Assembly (NCBI RefSeq): GCF_030272615.1
Contig: NC_081407.1
Coordinates: 270,539,870-270,603,869 of the forward strand
Reading direction: 5' to 3'
DNA: 64,000 bases
DNA from: Cryptomeria japonica
Taxonomy: Eukaryota; Streptophyta; Pinopsida; Cupressales; Cupressaceae
The notes under the pieces are model-generated. The model ran no database searches and was not told the DNA's origin. It worked only from the letters and a program-made list of their open reading frames with translations. Positions 46,901-59,130 of the stretch are shown here, one piece after another. How positions within the stretch are numbered: the first letter of the stretch is position 1; each line of letters begins with the position of its first letter. The position numbers and the translations under genes were made by a program.

Positions 46901-47806
46901 ATAAAATGAAATACAAATTCATCAATTACAATGCTTTAGCCTCATGGGCTTTAAAAATATTGCAAGTTGGATCTACTAAACTTTGAAATGGAAGAGATAA
47001 TCTTCTCAACTTTGAATGATCAGCTAAACTTTGAATGATCAACTCCACTTTGAATGGTCCACTCAACTCTGGATGATGAAATAACTAACCCAAGCCCCAA
47101 TTCATAGCATTTGTGTGCCTCGTGGAAATCCCACTTCCCCTTCTAAAGGGAAACACATGGCCACCAAGAAAAGAAACACAACTGAAAGAAGACCAAACAT
47201 TGCAAGTCTCTTCAACTTCCATAGTTGGGTGCCTAAGAGAGATATCCCTCCATTTTGCTTTGTAACTCTTCAACTTCCCCAAAGTGTACACCTAGGAAAG
47301 GGACTCTTCATTTATGCTTTGTGGTCACCACTTCTACATGTGTTAACAAGTCTTTTTCACTTCCCAAAGTGGATGCCAAGGTGGGAAATTCCTCCATTTT
47401 CCTTATAATTATTATTGACATGTGTCCATTGCTGAAAAATGCATTTACCATTTGACATAGGCCATAAATATTAAATTATTTTATCTCCTATGTACCCTTG
47501 AACACTTTAGACACATAATAGCTTGCAATAGCCCTTATTGAAAATAGAATTATTCACCAAACATAACCAAATTAAATAAATATTTTTGGGTGATGCAAGA
47601 TTGCTTTTGTAGTCTTGGATGCTCTTGCATCAAACACTTGGGGTAGGGAAATTTTCTGAGCTTGGTCTCACAAATTGGATTTAGATGGTAGAGCCATCCT
47701 TTCAAGTTGTAAACAAACCTTCAGTGAACCCAATCATTGTAACATGTACCTCAAGTTTCTTCTTTCTCCTCTTCCAGCATCTAGCCAAAACAAGCATCAT
47801 TCTCCT
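43994..47806. other. Intron 3 start, mostly unrecognised, one degenerate tandem repeat
   Basis: At about 44925-45290 the phrase TTTTAATCTGGGTCAAACCT with variants recurs about five times at roughly 65-100 bp spacing. A GC-rich phrase (CTGGCCCTGAACCCCATGACG) near 46355 resembles that inside the hAT at 37084. Otherwise nothing could be assigned. Confidence 0.45.
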
Positions 47807-48676
47807 TCAACAACTCTGTTCTACACTCCTCTTCCTCAATGTGGAATCTGTTCTACCATAATCTAATGACCTCTTCCAAATGTTGCTCCACTCAACATTC
47901 CTTCTCATCTCACCACTCAACATTTCTCTTCTCTTCTTTGTGGGTTTTAACCCACTTGAGTCCAACCACCTCCACCAAATGCACTCTGCAATCTCCTTTG
48001 CACTCACCACCTCAGCATACACCTTTCTAGCATCCTCTGCTACAAAATCTACAATATTTTCTTCCTTTATTATCACTTGCTTTACAACCAACCTCTCTAT
48101 ACTCGAATCCTCCATGCTCTCCATCATCCTTGTGCCCTCCAAAGGACATGCTACATCTTCATCTTTATTTTTCTCTAACTCTGCTGCAACACCACCCACA
48201 TCTAAACCTCTTTCTTTTCTTCTTTCATGCTTTTGCAAAGACATTCTTCTTTATCTTCAATCGATGCGAGCCATTATGCTTCTACCACTGCAATCTCGAT
48301 TTCATCTGTTGCTACAACTCTTTCTTCACCTTCCTCTTCAGTTGTCAACATTTTCAAGACTTTGCAAAGATTTGCCTCCGCTACAATCTCTTCATTCTTC
48401 TCAGATTTAGCTTCCAAGAAGCTGTTGATTGAAGATTCTTCTTATCTCCTCTTTCAAGATGACATCCTAATCTTCATTAACTTGCTCATCAAATGAGGGA
48501 CCTTCAAAGTCCATCATCTCTGTCTCTACTACAAATTCTTTGATTTCATTCTCCATGCTTTCCAACAAACATGTCTCTGCTACAAACTCATTATTTTCTT
48601 CATCTTCATTGATTTCTTCATCAATTGTGAAACCTGTTGTGTTGTAAACCAAAGATGAAAAACTCTTACCCAGCAA
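47807..48676 (-). pseudogene. Acidic, Glu-rich coding remnant, unrecognised
   Basis: Two minus-strand open stretches (48676-48467 and 48244-47807) share composition and phrases: MENEIKEFVVETEMM, and SSIERLVVKQVIIKEENIVD followed by FVAEDARKVYAEVV. A basic, Trp-containing tail follows (AECIWWRWLDSSGLKPTKKR). It may be one broken ORF of a transposon or an untranslated remnant. No domain recognised. Confidence 0.3.
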
Positions 48677-49525
48677 TAACTCTTTTTGCCCAAAATTATT
48701 GAAAACTCGGGACTCGGCAAAAACTTGGCAAATTTATCGAACATTTGAAAAATATATAATTCTTAAAATATTATTGAAAAACACACATACACTGAATTTG
48801 TAGAACATATTACTGATTTCCATCATATATAAATCAAAGTTTGAGTTGAATACATCATATACCAAAAAATAAGTGCAATCTCGAAATGAATTTGAGTTCA
48901 ATACATATTAGAGAGGATTTGCATTCCTTGAATCTCCCTTCTGTAGAATTAAATTTCTCTTCTATTTCACATCTTCCATAAAATAAATATTTTGTTCAAT
49001 GGCTGGCATTGGCGTGTGCACACAAAGCCTTTAAAATTTTCAGTTCATCTCATACACATTGATGAACTTTGTCAGCCTTCACACCATACCTTAAAGAACA
49101 TGGTTCAAGAAGCATGAGACTTCCTCATGAAATGATCATATCATGCAAAAACACCATAATGAAGTTTTCCTCACAGATACACCTTAAGGATTCACACTCT
49201 TCCCATAGAGATGCCACATCCCTTGAAGGCACCTATTGTTAACTTGTTGTGGATAGGTACACAGTTACACTTATTGATTTGGAAATGGCGAGGTGCAAGG
49301 TTATGTAGTCAATTGCATGATAGTATTCAGTAAAAGAATGCTCAACAAATCATTACTGCAAAGTTATTTGAGTTTTTCTCTTGATTTTTTCCGATTTTTT
49401 TCCAATAAATCACCCCGATTTTTCAAAAAAATTGCCCAAGAGTTTTTTGCAGATTAAATCATTGCCACAAATGACTTACAATAAATCAAGAGTTAAACGA
49501 TTTTTTGCAGATTTTTTCATCTATG
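48677..49525. other. Possible foldback-type remnant
   Basis: AACTCTTTTTGCCCAAAATTA followed by GAAAACTCGGGACTCGG near 48680-48720 loosely mirrors AACTCTTGGGCAATTTTTTT followed by GAAAAATCGGGG on the minus strand near 49450-49410. The pairing is weak and the borders are unknown. Confidence 0.25.
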
Positions 49526-49745
49526 TTGTAAGTGCACACGCCCCATTGCAGATAGGGATCCCCACTTTTCGCTTCCTAGCTCGGGTGTTTTAGTTTAGTT
49601 GGTTTAGCTTGGCAATAGCCAGTCTTTAACATTCGCTTGTGGAAGGGTTTGTCTTGTTGGTTCGGGTAAGAAGTGTTTATTGATTCTTTAGGTTACTTGG
49701 AGTGTGTCTTGTCCTTAGTGGCCAATCAAGCCAGAGAGTCATATC
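49526..49745 (+). mobile_element. LTR 5' fragment, long-LTR family, plus orientation
   Basis: TGTTGTAAGTGCACACGCCC, then CATTGCAGATAGGGATCCCC, resembles the minus-strand start of the 21923-25960 unit (TGTTGTGACGTATTCACACA, then CGCCCCATTGCAAATGGGG). It is cut at 49745 by copia element C. The remainder is outside the window or lost. Confidence 0.6.
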
Positions 49746-50059
49746 TGTTGGTTTGTGGCGACTGATCATGCAAGTACTGTACACTCGTAATGTATCCTTA
49801 TTGGGGTATTTGGCGTTTTAAAAAAAAAACTGACATTTAAAAAAGCCCTAAAAAGCTGACTTTGTAGGTTGCCCTAAAATTGCATGTTATAAGTGATTGG
49901 AATGAAAAAGGGCATTGTAATGGTGTTGTATTGTTTTACTGGATAATAAGAAACGATTGGACGACTGTGTTCTGTGAATGTAGCCCATCTTGGGTGAACC
50001 ATGTTAAATTTGTGTTATTTGTGTTGTGTATGATTCTTCATCTTTTGTGTATTCGAATC

Positions 50060-50638
50060 TGTTAATTTTGTGTCTTAGATCAGAAATCAGAATTTAATAA
50101 AATGAATTTAGGATTATGTAGGCATGAAAACAAAGCAAGTGCACAAGAGACTTAAGACATTTACCCTGGGAAAACCTCTGATGAGGAAAAACCCAGCTAT
50201 AAAGACCCACAGGTCTGACTATGTATTCACTTTAATTGTAACAATACAATGCATAGATAGGGATTTTGTTACAGCACCTCAACAGCAGATAAGAACAACA
50301 CCTAAGCAACCATTACCTTTGAAGGAGAGTCTTCAACACAATTCACACTCTTCTGGAGATAATTCGCACCCTTTTAAGAGCAGATCTGAAACTTGATTGA
50401 TATCATTTGCAATCAAAATGCTCTTTATTTATATGAGCTACTGGGGATGCAATATGAGGTCGGCCTCAAACTTTGGCGCTAAAAACCTTTATTGTTTTAT
50501 CGAAAATCCCTTTTATTTGGGGCCACACGTTTTGATAAGGGAGGCGTGTTCTTCCTTTAGGGTCGGCCCTAAAGGGACACTCTACCTCTTGTAGCATGAG
50601 GGCCCAACCCTATTTTTTTACATAGTTACAAACTAACA
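50060..50638 (-). repeat. Copia B LTR (3' copy)
   Basis: 579 bp; plus-strand start TGTTAATTTTGTGTC, end ACAAACTAACA. Intact partner of 60096-62235. Confidence 0.95.
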
Positions 50639-50689
50639 CTCCCTCTTAACTAGGAAGAAAATGAATACATAATTAGAACCTTTAGTGTT

Positions 50690-50900
50690 CCATCTAGCAC
50701 ACAAGCATAGAATGGATCTAGCACACAAGCATAGAATTACATCTTCCACCTAGCACACAAGCATAGGATGGTTCTAGCACACAAGCATAGAAATTGTAGT
50801 ACACAAGTGGGTCTTTATACAATTACAACCTTCCTATCTAGCACACAAGCGTAGATTGGAACCTTCCATTCTTGCACACAAGCGAAGAATGGGCCATTCT
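50690..50900. repeat. Copia B 3'UTR minisatellite
   Basis: CTAGCACACAAGCATAGAATG or close variants occur six to seven times between the RNase H stop and the LTR, at irregular spacing of 22-60 bp. Confidence 0.85.
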
Positions 50901-51413
50901 TGATCCATAGTGAATTATTGAGGTTGAGGCTCTCTTTCAACCTGGGCTTCATTTTCCACAATACCGAGTCTGTCTCTGAAGTATTCAAACTTCACTCTAG
51001 ACAAGGGCTTGGTAAGAATATCTGCAACCTGTTCATCCGTGCTGATATATTTTAACTGAATGGCGCCTCTTTGAACCATATCCCGAATGTAATGATAATG
51101 AGTTTCCACATGTTTTGATCTGTCATGAAATACTGGGTTGATAGACATCTTTATGCAACTTTGATTATCACAATGAATGGTAGAAGGACCACTAGGTTGT
51201 TCAAACAATCCAACAAGAAGTTTGCGGAGCCATACTGCTTCTCTGGATGCAACAGATGCTATAATGTACTCAGCTTCTGCAGTACTTAATGCTACAAAAG
51301 ATTGTTTTCTACTGGCCCAAGAGATTACTGTAGATCCCAAGCTAAAGCAGATACCCGAAGTACTTTTCCCGTCTTTGACACTTCCTGCCCAGTTTGAGTC
51401 TGAATAGCCTTCC

Positions 51414-51811
51414 TGTTCGGTGTGGAGCCTGATTAGTCTCCAAGTGGGAGATTGTTGAAATGTGGCGACTGATCAGCAAAGTACTGTACACTTAGTAATT
51501 TTTTTTGGGTATTTTTTTTTGATGAAAACCGACATTGTAATAAAACCCTAAAAAGGTGGTCTTTGTTTTTACCCTAAAAATGCATGTTATAAGCTGTTGG
51601 GATGCTTAAGGCATTGTAAGGTTGATGTACTGTTTTTGCTGGATAATAAGAAAGATTGGATGACTGTGTATGGTGGACGTAACCCATTCTGGGTGAACCA
51701 CGTTAAATCTCTGTGTTATCTGTGTCTTGTTTTATTTCTTTATCTTTTGTATTTAAATCTGCATATAATTGTTAGTTCATATTTGCTTCGGATCTGCTTG
51801 AAACCCTAACA
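51414..51811 (+). repeat. Copia A 5' LTR with a second PPT inside
   Basis: The first 39 bases (TGTTCGGTGTGGAGCC ... CTCCAAGTGGGAGAT) precede TGTTGAAATGTGGCG, which matches the LTR start of sibling element C. The LTR therefore appears to have gained an extra 5' segment ending in a PPT copy. Confidence 0.8.
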
Positions 51812-51871
51812 ATTGGTATCAGAGCGAGGTATTCTGTAAATTGGCAGGACTCTCAGATTTGAGTGGGAGCA

Positions 51872-54800
51872 ATGGAGGATTCCAAATTTAAGGTCGAAAA
51901 GTTTAACAGCTAGAATTATCAGTTATGGAAAATGCAGATGGAGGATTACCTGTATCAAAAGATTTGTGGCGGCCATTGGAAGGAAAGGCAAAGAAAGTGA
52001 CCACAATGTCAGATGAAGAGTGGGACATTTTAGATAGAAAGGCACTGGGATCCATTCGATTGTGCCTTGCGCCGTCTGTAGCATTCAATATAACAGAAGC
52101 AAAAACGGCTGTAGATTTGATGGCAACATTGGCTAAGTTGTATGAGAAACCCTCGACTTCGAATAAAGTATTTCTTATGAAGCGTTTGTTTAATTTGAAA
52201 ATGAGTGAGGGAGGATCTGTAGCGGAGCACTTAAATGAATTTAATACAATTACTAGTCAATTGTTTTCGGTAAAAATTACCTTTGCAGAAGAGGTTAGGG
52301 CTTTCTTGATTTTATGTTCTTTGCCAGAAAGCTGGAATAGCTTGGTTATGGCTGTAAGTAACTCTGTCTCTGGTAAAAATACTTTGGTATTTCATGATAT
52401 TGTTGGTGTTATCCTAAGCGAGGAAATGCGAAGGAAAAGCATAGGTGAGACTCCAACATCATCAAGTAGTGTTTTGAATGTGGAGAACAAAGGAAGATCA
52501 AAGAAAAGAGGAAAAGGCCCTTGGAATGAGAAGTCACGAGGGAAGTCAAAGAAAGGATGCTCTCAATCTAGAGGAAAGAAAGATTGCTGGTACTGCGGAA
52601 AGGCTGGTCATCTAAAGAAAGACTGTTGGTCTCGGAAAAACAAAGGAGGAGACAAAAATGAAAATGACAGTAAGGAAGCTAATATTGCAAGTAATACTTT
52701 ACAAGAGGCTTTAATCTTATGTTTGGATAATGTTAATGATTCTTGGGTAATAGATTCTGGGGCTTCATTTCATGCTACACCCCATAGAAAATATTTTCTA
52801 GATTATGTTCAAGGTGATTTTGGACAGGTATATTTGGGTGATGATGAGCCTTGTTAAATTGTTGGAAAAGGAAAGATAAAGATCAAGTTGTAGAATGAAA
52901 ATGACTAGTTTCTGCAGGAGGTAAGACATGTTCCTAACTTAAGAAGAAATTTAATTTCTGCAGGGCAACTAGGTAGTGAAGGTTGCATAGTTACTTTCTC
53001 AGACAGTATCTGGAAGGTCAGTAAAGGATCATTAGTAGTAGCTAAAGGTGCGAAGGTAGGCACATTATATCCGTGTACTGGTAACACTTACTCTACCTTA
53101 GCTGCTACAGATAAAGTTACTGCAGGGACAACAACAATAGATGTTGCAAAAACAGATTCGATAATGTGGCACCATAGGCTTGGGCACATGAGTGAGAAAG
53201 GGATGAAAATCCTTCACTCCAAAAATCTATTGCCAGGACTAAAGAAGATTGATTTAGAGTTATGTGAAAACTGTGTTTATGGCAAACAGAAAAGAGTTAG
53301 ATTTCTCAAGGTTGGGAAATAGAAGAAGAGTGAGAAGTTAGAGCTTGTGCATTCAGATGTATGGGGATCGAATCAGGTATCATCTCTTGGTGGCTCTTGT
53401 TATTATGTTATTTTTATTGAAGACTCAACCAGAAAAACATGGGTATATTTCCTAAAACAAAAATCAGATGTTTTTGAAACTTTTAAGAAATGGAAAGCTT
53501 TGGTTGAGAATGAGACAAGAAAAAAGTTGAAGTGTCTCAGATCGGATAATGGAGGTGAGTATTGCAGCAAAGCATTTGAAGATTACTGCTCCTTAAATGG
53601 GATTAGAAAGTAGAAGACAGTTCCAGGAACTCCATAGGAAAATGGTGTGTCAGAGAGAATGAATAGGACTATCATGGAACGCGCGAGGAGCATGAGATTG
53701 CATGCTGGATTGCCCGTACATTTTTGGGCAGATGCTATACATACTGCTGTCTATTTGATAAATAGAGGACCTTCAACCCCTTTGGATGGTGGTATTCCAG
53801 AGGAGGCATGGATTGGTAAAAAGGTAAATTATTCTTTTCTAAAAACTTTTGGTTGTGAAGCTTTTGTCCATGTTGATAAAGAAAACAGAACCAAGTTTGA
53901 TGCTAAATCTCAGAAATGTACCTTCATTGGATATGGGATAGATGAATATGGCTATCGGTTATGGGATTTTGAAAATAAGAAAATAACTAGAAGTAGAGAT
54001 GTTATATTCAATGAGAAGGTTATGTATAAAGAACATATGCAGGAAAAGAAGCATGAATAGGACAAGTAAGAATATGTGGTGTTGGATGAGATTCCTGAAA
54101 ATGAAATGCCACAGGTACCTGATGCTAAGCAACAACAGAATGTCCCACAAACTCCTGCAAGTGTTAGACGTTCTACGAGGTCAAGTAGACCCCCTGAAAG
54201 ATTTTCTCCTTCTTTGTATTCTATATTATTAACTGATTCTGGTGAACCAGAAGAATATGAAGAAGCAATGCAGGTGGATGCCAAACAACAGTGGGAGCTA
54301 GGCATGAAAGAGGAGATGGATTCCTTGATGAAAAATAAGACTTGGGACTTAATCCCTTTACCTGCAAAAAAAAGAGCCTTTCCTAACAAATGGGTTTATC
54401 GGCTGAAGGAGGAGGAAGGAGGTTAGAAAAGATATAAGGCCAGACTTGTGGTAAAAGGTTTTGCACAGAAAAAGGGTATAGATTATGATGAAATATTTTC
54501 TCCAATAGTAAAAATGACTTCAATTAGAACTGTACTTAGTCTTGTGGCTGCAGATGATTTACATCTTGAACAATTAGATGTGAAAACAACTTTTCTCCAT
54601 AGAGATTTGGAGGAGGAAATTTACATGTTGCAACCACAGGGATATGAGGTCAAAGGTAAGGAGAACTTGGTGTGCAGGTTGAAGATAAGTTTGTATGGCC
54701 TAAAGCAAGCACCCGGACAATGGTATTTAAAATTTGATAGTTTCATGGCTGAACACGGTTATCATAGATGTCATTCTGATCGTTGTGTATATTTTAAGAG

Positions 54801-55799
54801 ATTGGATAATGGCAGTTATATTATCCTGTTGCTTTATGTTGATAACATGCTTGTTGCTGGTTCTAACATGGAACACATAAATGATCTTAAATAGAAATTA
54901 GCCAGGTCATTTGCTATGAAGGATTTGGGTGCAGCTAAGCAAATTCTGGGTATGAGGATTACACGGGACAGAAAAAATAGAACCTTGAATTTGTCCCCAA
55001 GTGAATATATAAAGGTGGTGTTGAAAAGATTTAACATGCAGGATGCAAAAGCAGTTAGTACACCTTTGGCTAGTCATTTCAAATTGACTAAGGAGATGTG
55101 CCCAAAGGCACAGGAAGAAGTAAAGAAAATGTCTAACATCCCGTATTCGTTAGTTGTTGGCAGTCTGATATATTCAATGGTATGCACAAGGCCAGATATT
55201 GCACATGCAGTGGGAGTTGTGAGCAGGTTTATGAGTAATCCGGGTATGGAACATTGGAATGCTGTGAAATGGATCCTTCGGTATTTGAAAAGGACCACTA
55301 CGAAGGCATTATGTTTCAAGGGATCTAATGCTGCTCTGAGTGGATTTGTTGACTCTGATCTGGCAGGTGATATTGATTCACGAAGGAGCACTACAGGGTA
55401 TGTTTTTACTATAGGGGGAACTGCAGTCAGTTGGATTTCTAGGCTGCAAAAGGTTGTTGCACTTTCAACCACTGAAGCTGAGTATGTTGTTGCTACAGAA
55501 GCCAGCAAGGAGATGATTTGGTTACAATGTTTTCTGGAGGAATTGGGTCATACACTGGAGGATCACCCATTGTATACAGATAGCCAGAGTGCCATTCATC
55601 TTGCGAAGAACTCTGCTTTTCAGTCAAGGACAAAGCACATTCAGCTCAGGTACCACTTCATCCAGACTGTTTTAGAGGAGGGTTAGTTATGGTTTGAGAA
55701 GATTCACACAAGTGAGAATCCTGCCGATATGCTCACGAAGGCAGTTCCACAGGAGAAGCTGATTTCTTCATCAGTTTCTGTTGGTCTTCTTGATTGATA
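51872..55799 (+). pseudogene. Copia A gag-pol polyprotein, many stops
   Basis: Order: gag from MEDSKFKVEKFN (51872), CCHC zinc knuckle CWYCGKAGHLKKDC (about 52588), protease DSGASFHAT (about 52753), integrase HHRLGHM...CENCVYGK zinc part (about 53170-53285) and catalytic HSDVWG / SDNGGEY (about 53350, 53548), RT with LDVKTTFLH and LYVDNMLVAG (about 54835; usual YVDD, second catalytic Asp is Asn), and RNase H with LSTTEAEY (about 55465) to GLLD at 55794. A 1-base loss near 51961 shifts the frame early (sibling C reads CAAAAGGAT here). At least ten in-frame TAGs lie at Gln positions, for example 51911, where sibling C has CAG. Inactive. Confidence 0.93.
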
Positions 55800-55894
55800 A
55801 TTGTGGAATTTATACTAGTGGAGTCCTAGTGTTTTATCCAGCGGATGTTGCATGTACAGTGGTGTCATGTAGTATCAATCTCCAAGTGGGAGAT

Positions 55895-56241
55895 TGTTCG
55901 GTGTGGAGCCTGATCAGTCTCCAAGTGGGAGATTGTTGAAATGTGGCGACTGATCAACAAAGTACTGTACACTTTGTAATTTTATTTGGGTATTTTTTTT
56001 TATGAAAACCGACATTGTAATAAAACCCTAAAAAGGCGGACTTTGTTTTTACCCTAAAAACGCATGTTATAAGCGGCTGGGATGCTTAAGGCATTGTAAG
56101 GTTGATGTACTGTTTTTGCTGGATAATAAGAAAGATTGGACGACTATGTATGGTGGATGTAACCCATTCTGGGTGAACCACGTTAAAACTGCATATAATT
56201 GTTAGTTCATATTTGCTTCGGATCTTCTTGAAACCCTAACA
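55895..56241 (+). repeat. Copia A 3' LTR, internally deleted
   Basis: Same ends as the 5' LTR. The stretch between CCACGTTAAA and ACTGCATATAATT (about 50 bp in the 5' copy) is missing. Confidence 0.9.
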
Positions 56242-56634
56242 CTTCCAAGGAGATTGAAGTATTGAGTGAATACTTCAGTCCATACCCAATAGTTCCTCGC
56301 AGATATCTCAGTATATGTTTAGCTGCAACAAGGTGAACATGCTTAGGCATGCTCATGAATTGACTGGGAGCATTCACTGCATAACAGATATCTGTGTCCT
56401 GTTTTATTTCTTTATCTTTTGTATTTAAAACTGCATATAATTGTTAGTTCATATTTGCTTTGGATCTGCTTGAAACCCTAACACTTCCAAGGAGATTGAA
56501 GTATTGAGTGAATACTTCAGTCCATACCCAATAGTTCCTCGCAGATATCTCAGTATATGTTTAGCTGCAACAAGGTGAACATGCTTAGGCATGCTCATGA
56601 ATTGACTGGGAGCATTCACTGCATAACAGATATC
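56188..56634. repeat. Tandem duplication spanning the copia A / copia B junction
   Basis: A 242-bp unit (56393-56634) holding the LTR tail, the CTTCC site and copia B pol sequence is preceded by a second copy (56188-56392) that lacks its first about 37 bases. It arose after the insertion of A, because both copies contain the same junction. Confidence 0.9.
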
Positions 56635-59130
56635 CGGTCTAGTGTTAACTAGATACATCAAAGATTCGATCAATTGCCTGTACTTAGATCGATCTGCAAA
56701 ATCAGAGTTAGCTGCAGAGATGCTCAACTTCTTTAAGTTAGATTCCATAGGAGTAGACATAGGTTTGCAATCCATCATTCTAAATCTTTTCAAAATATCA
56801 AGTGTACTTTCCTTGACTTAGGATAATTTCATCAGATTTCTGCCATACTTCTAATCCTAGGAAGTAATGCATTAACCCTAAATCCTTCATTTCAAATTCC
56901 GAGGCTAATTCTTTCTTACATCTCATAATTAGCTTATCTTCACCAGTGAGAAATAAATCATCCACATATAGAACCAAAATAAGCATATCATCATTGCATA
57001 TTTTAAGGTAAAGATTAGCATCAACATCATTCTTACAAAACCCTGAGCTTAGTAAATATTTATCAATTCTTTCATACCAAGCACGAGGAGCCTGTTTGAG
57101 TCCATATAAGGCTTTCTTCAATTTGCAAACATGAGAGTCTCTTCTATGTATTACATAACCTTCTGGTTGCTCAATGTAGACTTCTTCCTCAATAACGCCA
57201 TTTAGAAAAGTTGTCTTAACATCCATTTGATGTAGTTTCCAACCTTTAGCTGCAACAATAGCTATTATAGATCTAATAGAAGTATATCTAGCAACAGGAG
57301 CGAATGTTTCCTCATAATCTATTCCTTCCTTTTGAGAAAAACCACGAGCTACAAATCTAGCTTTATATTTCTCAATACTACCATCAGCATCATGCTTAAT
57401 TTTAAATAACCATTTAGAGGAAACAACAGACTTACCTTTGGGTCTGGGTACAATGTCCCAAACATCATTCTTGAGGATAGACTCATACTCTTCATCCATG
57501 GCTAACTTCCAAGCATGATGATTCATAGCTTCTTCGACATTGTGAGGTTCAGACTCAATGATGTTGCACATTACTGAAATGTAGTTGGCATGATTTTGAG
57601 GTCTCTTGCTATCTCTGAAGGTTCCTCTGGGAGCAACAAATCTTTCAGCATCTTGAATGGTGTTTCTAACCCAAAGTGGCCTCTTCTTGCTGACCAGAAT
57701 ATCCTTAGGTATATCTGTAGAATCCATGGGTTCAGCTGGATCATCTTGAACTTCCTGTTTTGGGAGGTCAATAGACTCCTTTTGTATCTCAGGGTTAGTA
57801 TCAACATTTGATTCTTGATTTTCAGTCACAATATCATCATCATCAGATAATGAACCCTTAGATATTTTGAATGCAATATCTTCTTCAAAAGTTACATCTC
57901 TACTTACCTCAACATACCTTTGACTTGAAATGTAGATTCTGAAGGCTTTGCAAGATTCACTGTATCCTACTAAGATGCCTTTCTTTCCAGAGGGATCCAA
58001 CTTGGTTCGCTTTTCCTTAGGCACATGAACATACACAAGGCTCCCGAAAATCCTTAAGTGGCTGATGTTAGGTTTGATTCCTGTAAAGGCTTCTTTAGGA
58101 GTTACATTCTTTAGAGCATGATGAGGACATCTATTCTGAATGTAAACTGCTGTTTTGGATGCCTCTGCCCATAGGAAGGGTTGCAAGTCTTGATCTTGAA
58201 TCATGGCTCTTGCAGCCTCAACAATGGACCTGTTCTTTCTTTCAGCAACTCCATTTTGCTGAGGATTGTAGGGAACACAATACTCCCTCTTAATTCCTGT
58301 CTCAACACAAAAATCATGAAAACTACCTGAGGTGTACTCACCTCCATTATCAGACCTTAAACATTTAATTCGCTTTCTAGAAGTATTTTCAACCAAGGCT
58401 TTGAATTCTTTAAATCTATTTAAGACTTTGTTAGATTCTTTAGATTTAAGAAAGTAAATCCATGTTTTTCTAGAAAAATCATCTATGAAGATAACATAAT
58501 AAAGGAAACCGCTAGGAGAGGCTACAGACATAGGACCACATAGATCTGAATGGATAAGCTCTAACTTTTCTTTAGCCCTACTATCACTTTTATGAAATGG
58601 ACTCTTCACATTCTTACCCATTGCACAACCTTTACAAGCATCATCATGAGATAAACTGAGTTTAGGCATATCTTTAACCATTTTACCAAGAGTGGGAAGA
58701 GCTTGGAAGTGCAGATGTCCAAGTCTTCTATGCCATAGCTCGCATGATTCAGGGGCCTCATGAATGAGAGCTTGAACTGGGTTAGTTGCAAGCTTATATA
58801 AACTATCATATCTATTTCCAATAACACGAGAAGATTTGAAACTAGATTTCTTAGATGAAGCAAGTACTTTACCTTCAGAAAATGCTACTTGCAAACCCTT
58901 GTCTTCTAAAGCAGAAATGGAAATAAGATTTCTTTTAATTCCAGGCACAAAAAGAATATCACTGAGTTGTAAGGAAATACTAGAATCTAGTTTTAAAGAT
59001 GTAGTACCAGAACCTTTTACGGAGTACCGAGCATCATCACCGATTACCACATGGAGATTGGTGTCTTTTTCTATCAGATCTGAAAGATGTTCACGGTAAC
59101 CTGAGATGTGTCTGGAGGCTCCACTGTCAA

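Larger units (their letters stand above)
51414..56241 (+). mobile_element. Copia element A, plus strand, inserted in copia B pol
   Basis: TSD CTTCC at 51409-51413 and 56242-56246. 5' LTR 51414-51811 (TGTTCGG ... CCCTAACA), PBS TGGTATCAGAGCG at 51814, 3' LTR 55895-56241 with an internal deletion of about 50 bp. PPT-like CTCCAAGTGGGAGAT precedes 55895. The host frame (copia B RNase H) resumes on both sides. Coding capacity is decayed. Confidence 0.95.
50915..59130 (-). pseudogene. Copia B pol, two small frameshifts and one insertion
   Basis: Minus-strand order: protease WIIDSGASRHISGYREHLSD (about 59127-59068), integrase zinc part WHRRLGHLHF...CKGCAMGK, catalytic HSDLCGP, SDNGGEYTSGSF and the distal Glu in PQQNGVAERKN (58680-58230), RT with MDVKTTFLNG and intact LYVDDLFLTG (about 56960), and RNase H to 50915 with LSTAEAEY and HCDNQS. 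A 1-base loss at the gag/pol border and a 2-base loss near 56796 (TACACTTGA) shift the frame, and copia A splits RNase H at 51413/56484. No stop codons occur inside the 750-codon open part, so this is a fairly young copy. Confidence 0.95.

Noticed and set aside
47880-48496. Plus-strand ORFs of 89-176 codons
   Set aside because: They are Ser/Leu/Phe-rich reverse readings of a Glu-rich minus-strand stretch.
54076-54426. Separate small ORFs in and opposite copia A and B
   Set aside because: They are fragments or shadows of the gag-pol frames.
51872-55799. Reassigned or suppressed TAG codon in element A
   Set aside because: Sibling C keeps CAG at a shared site and a frameshift is also present, so decay explains it better.
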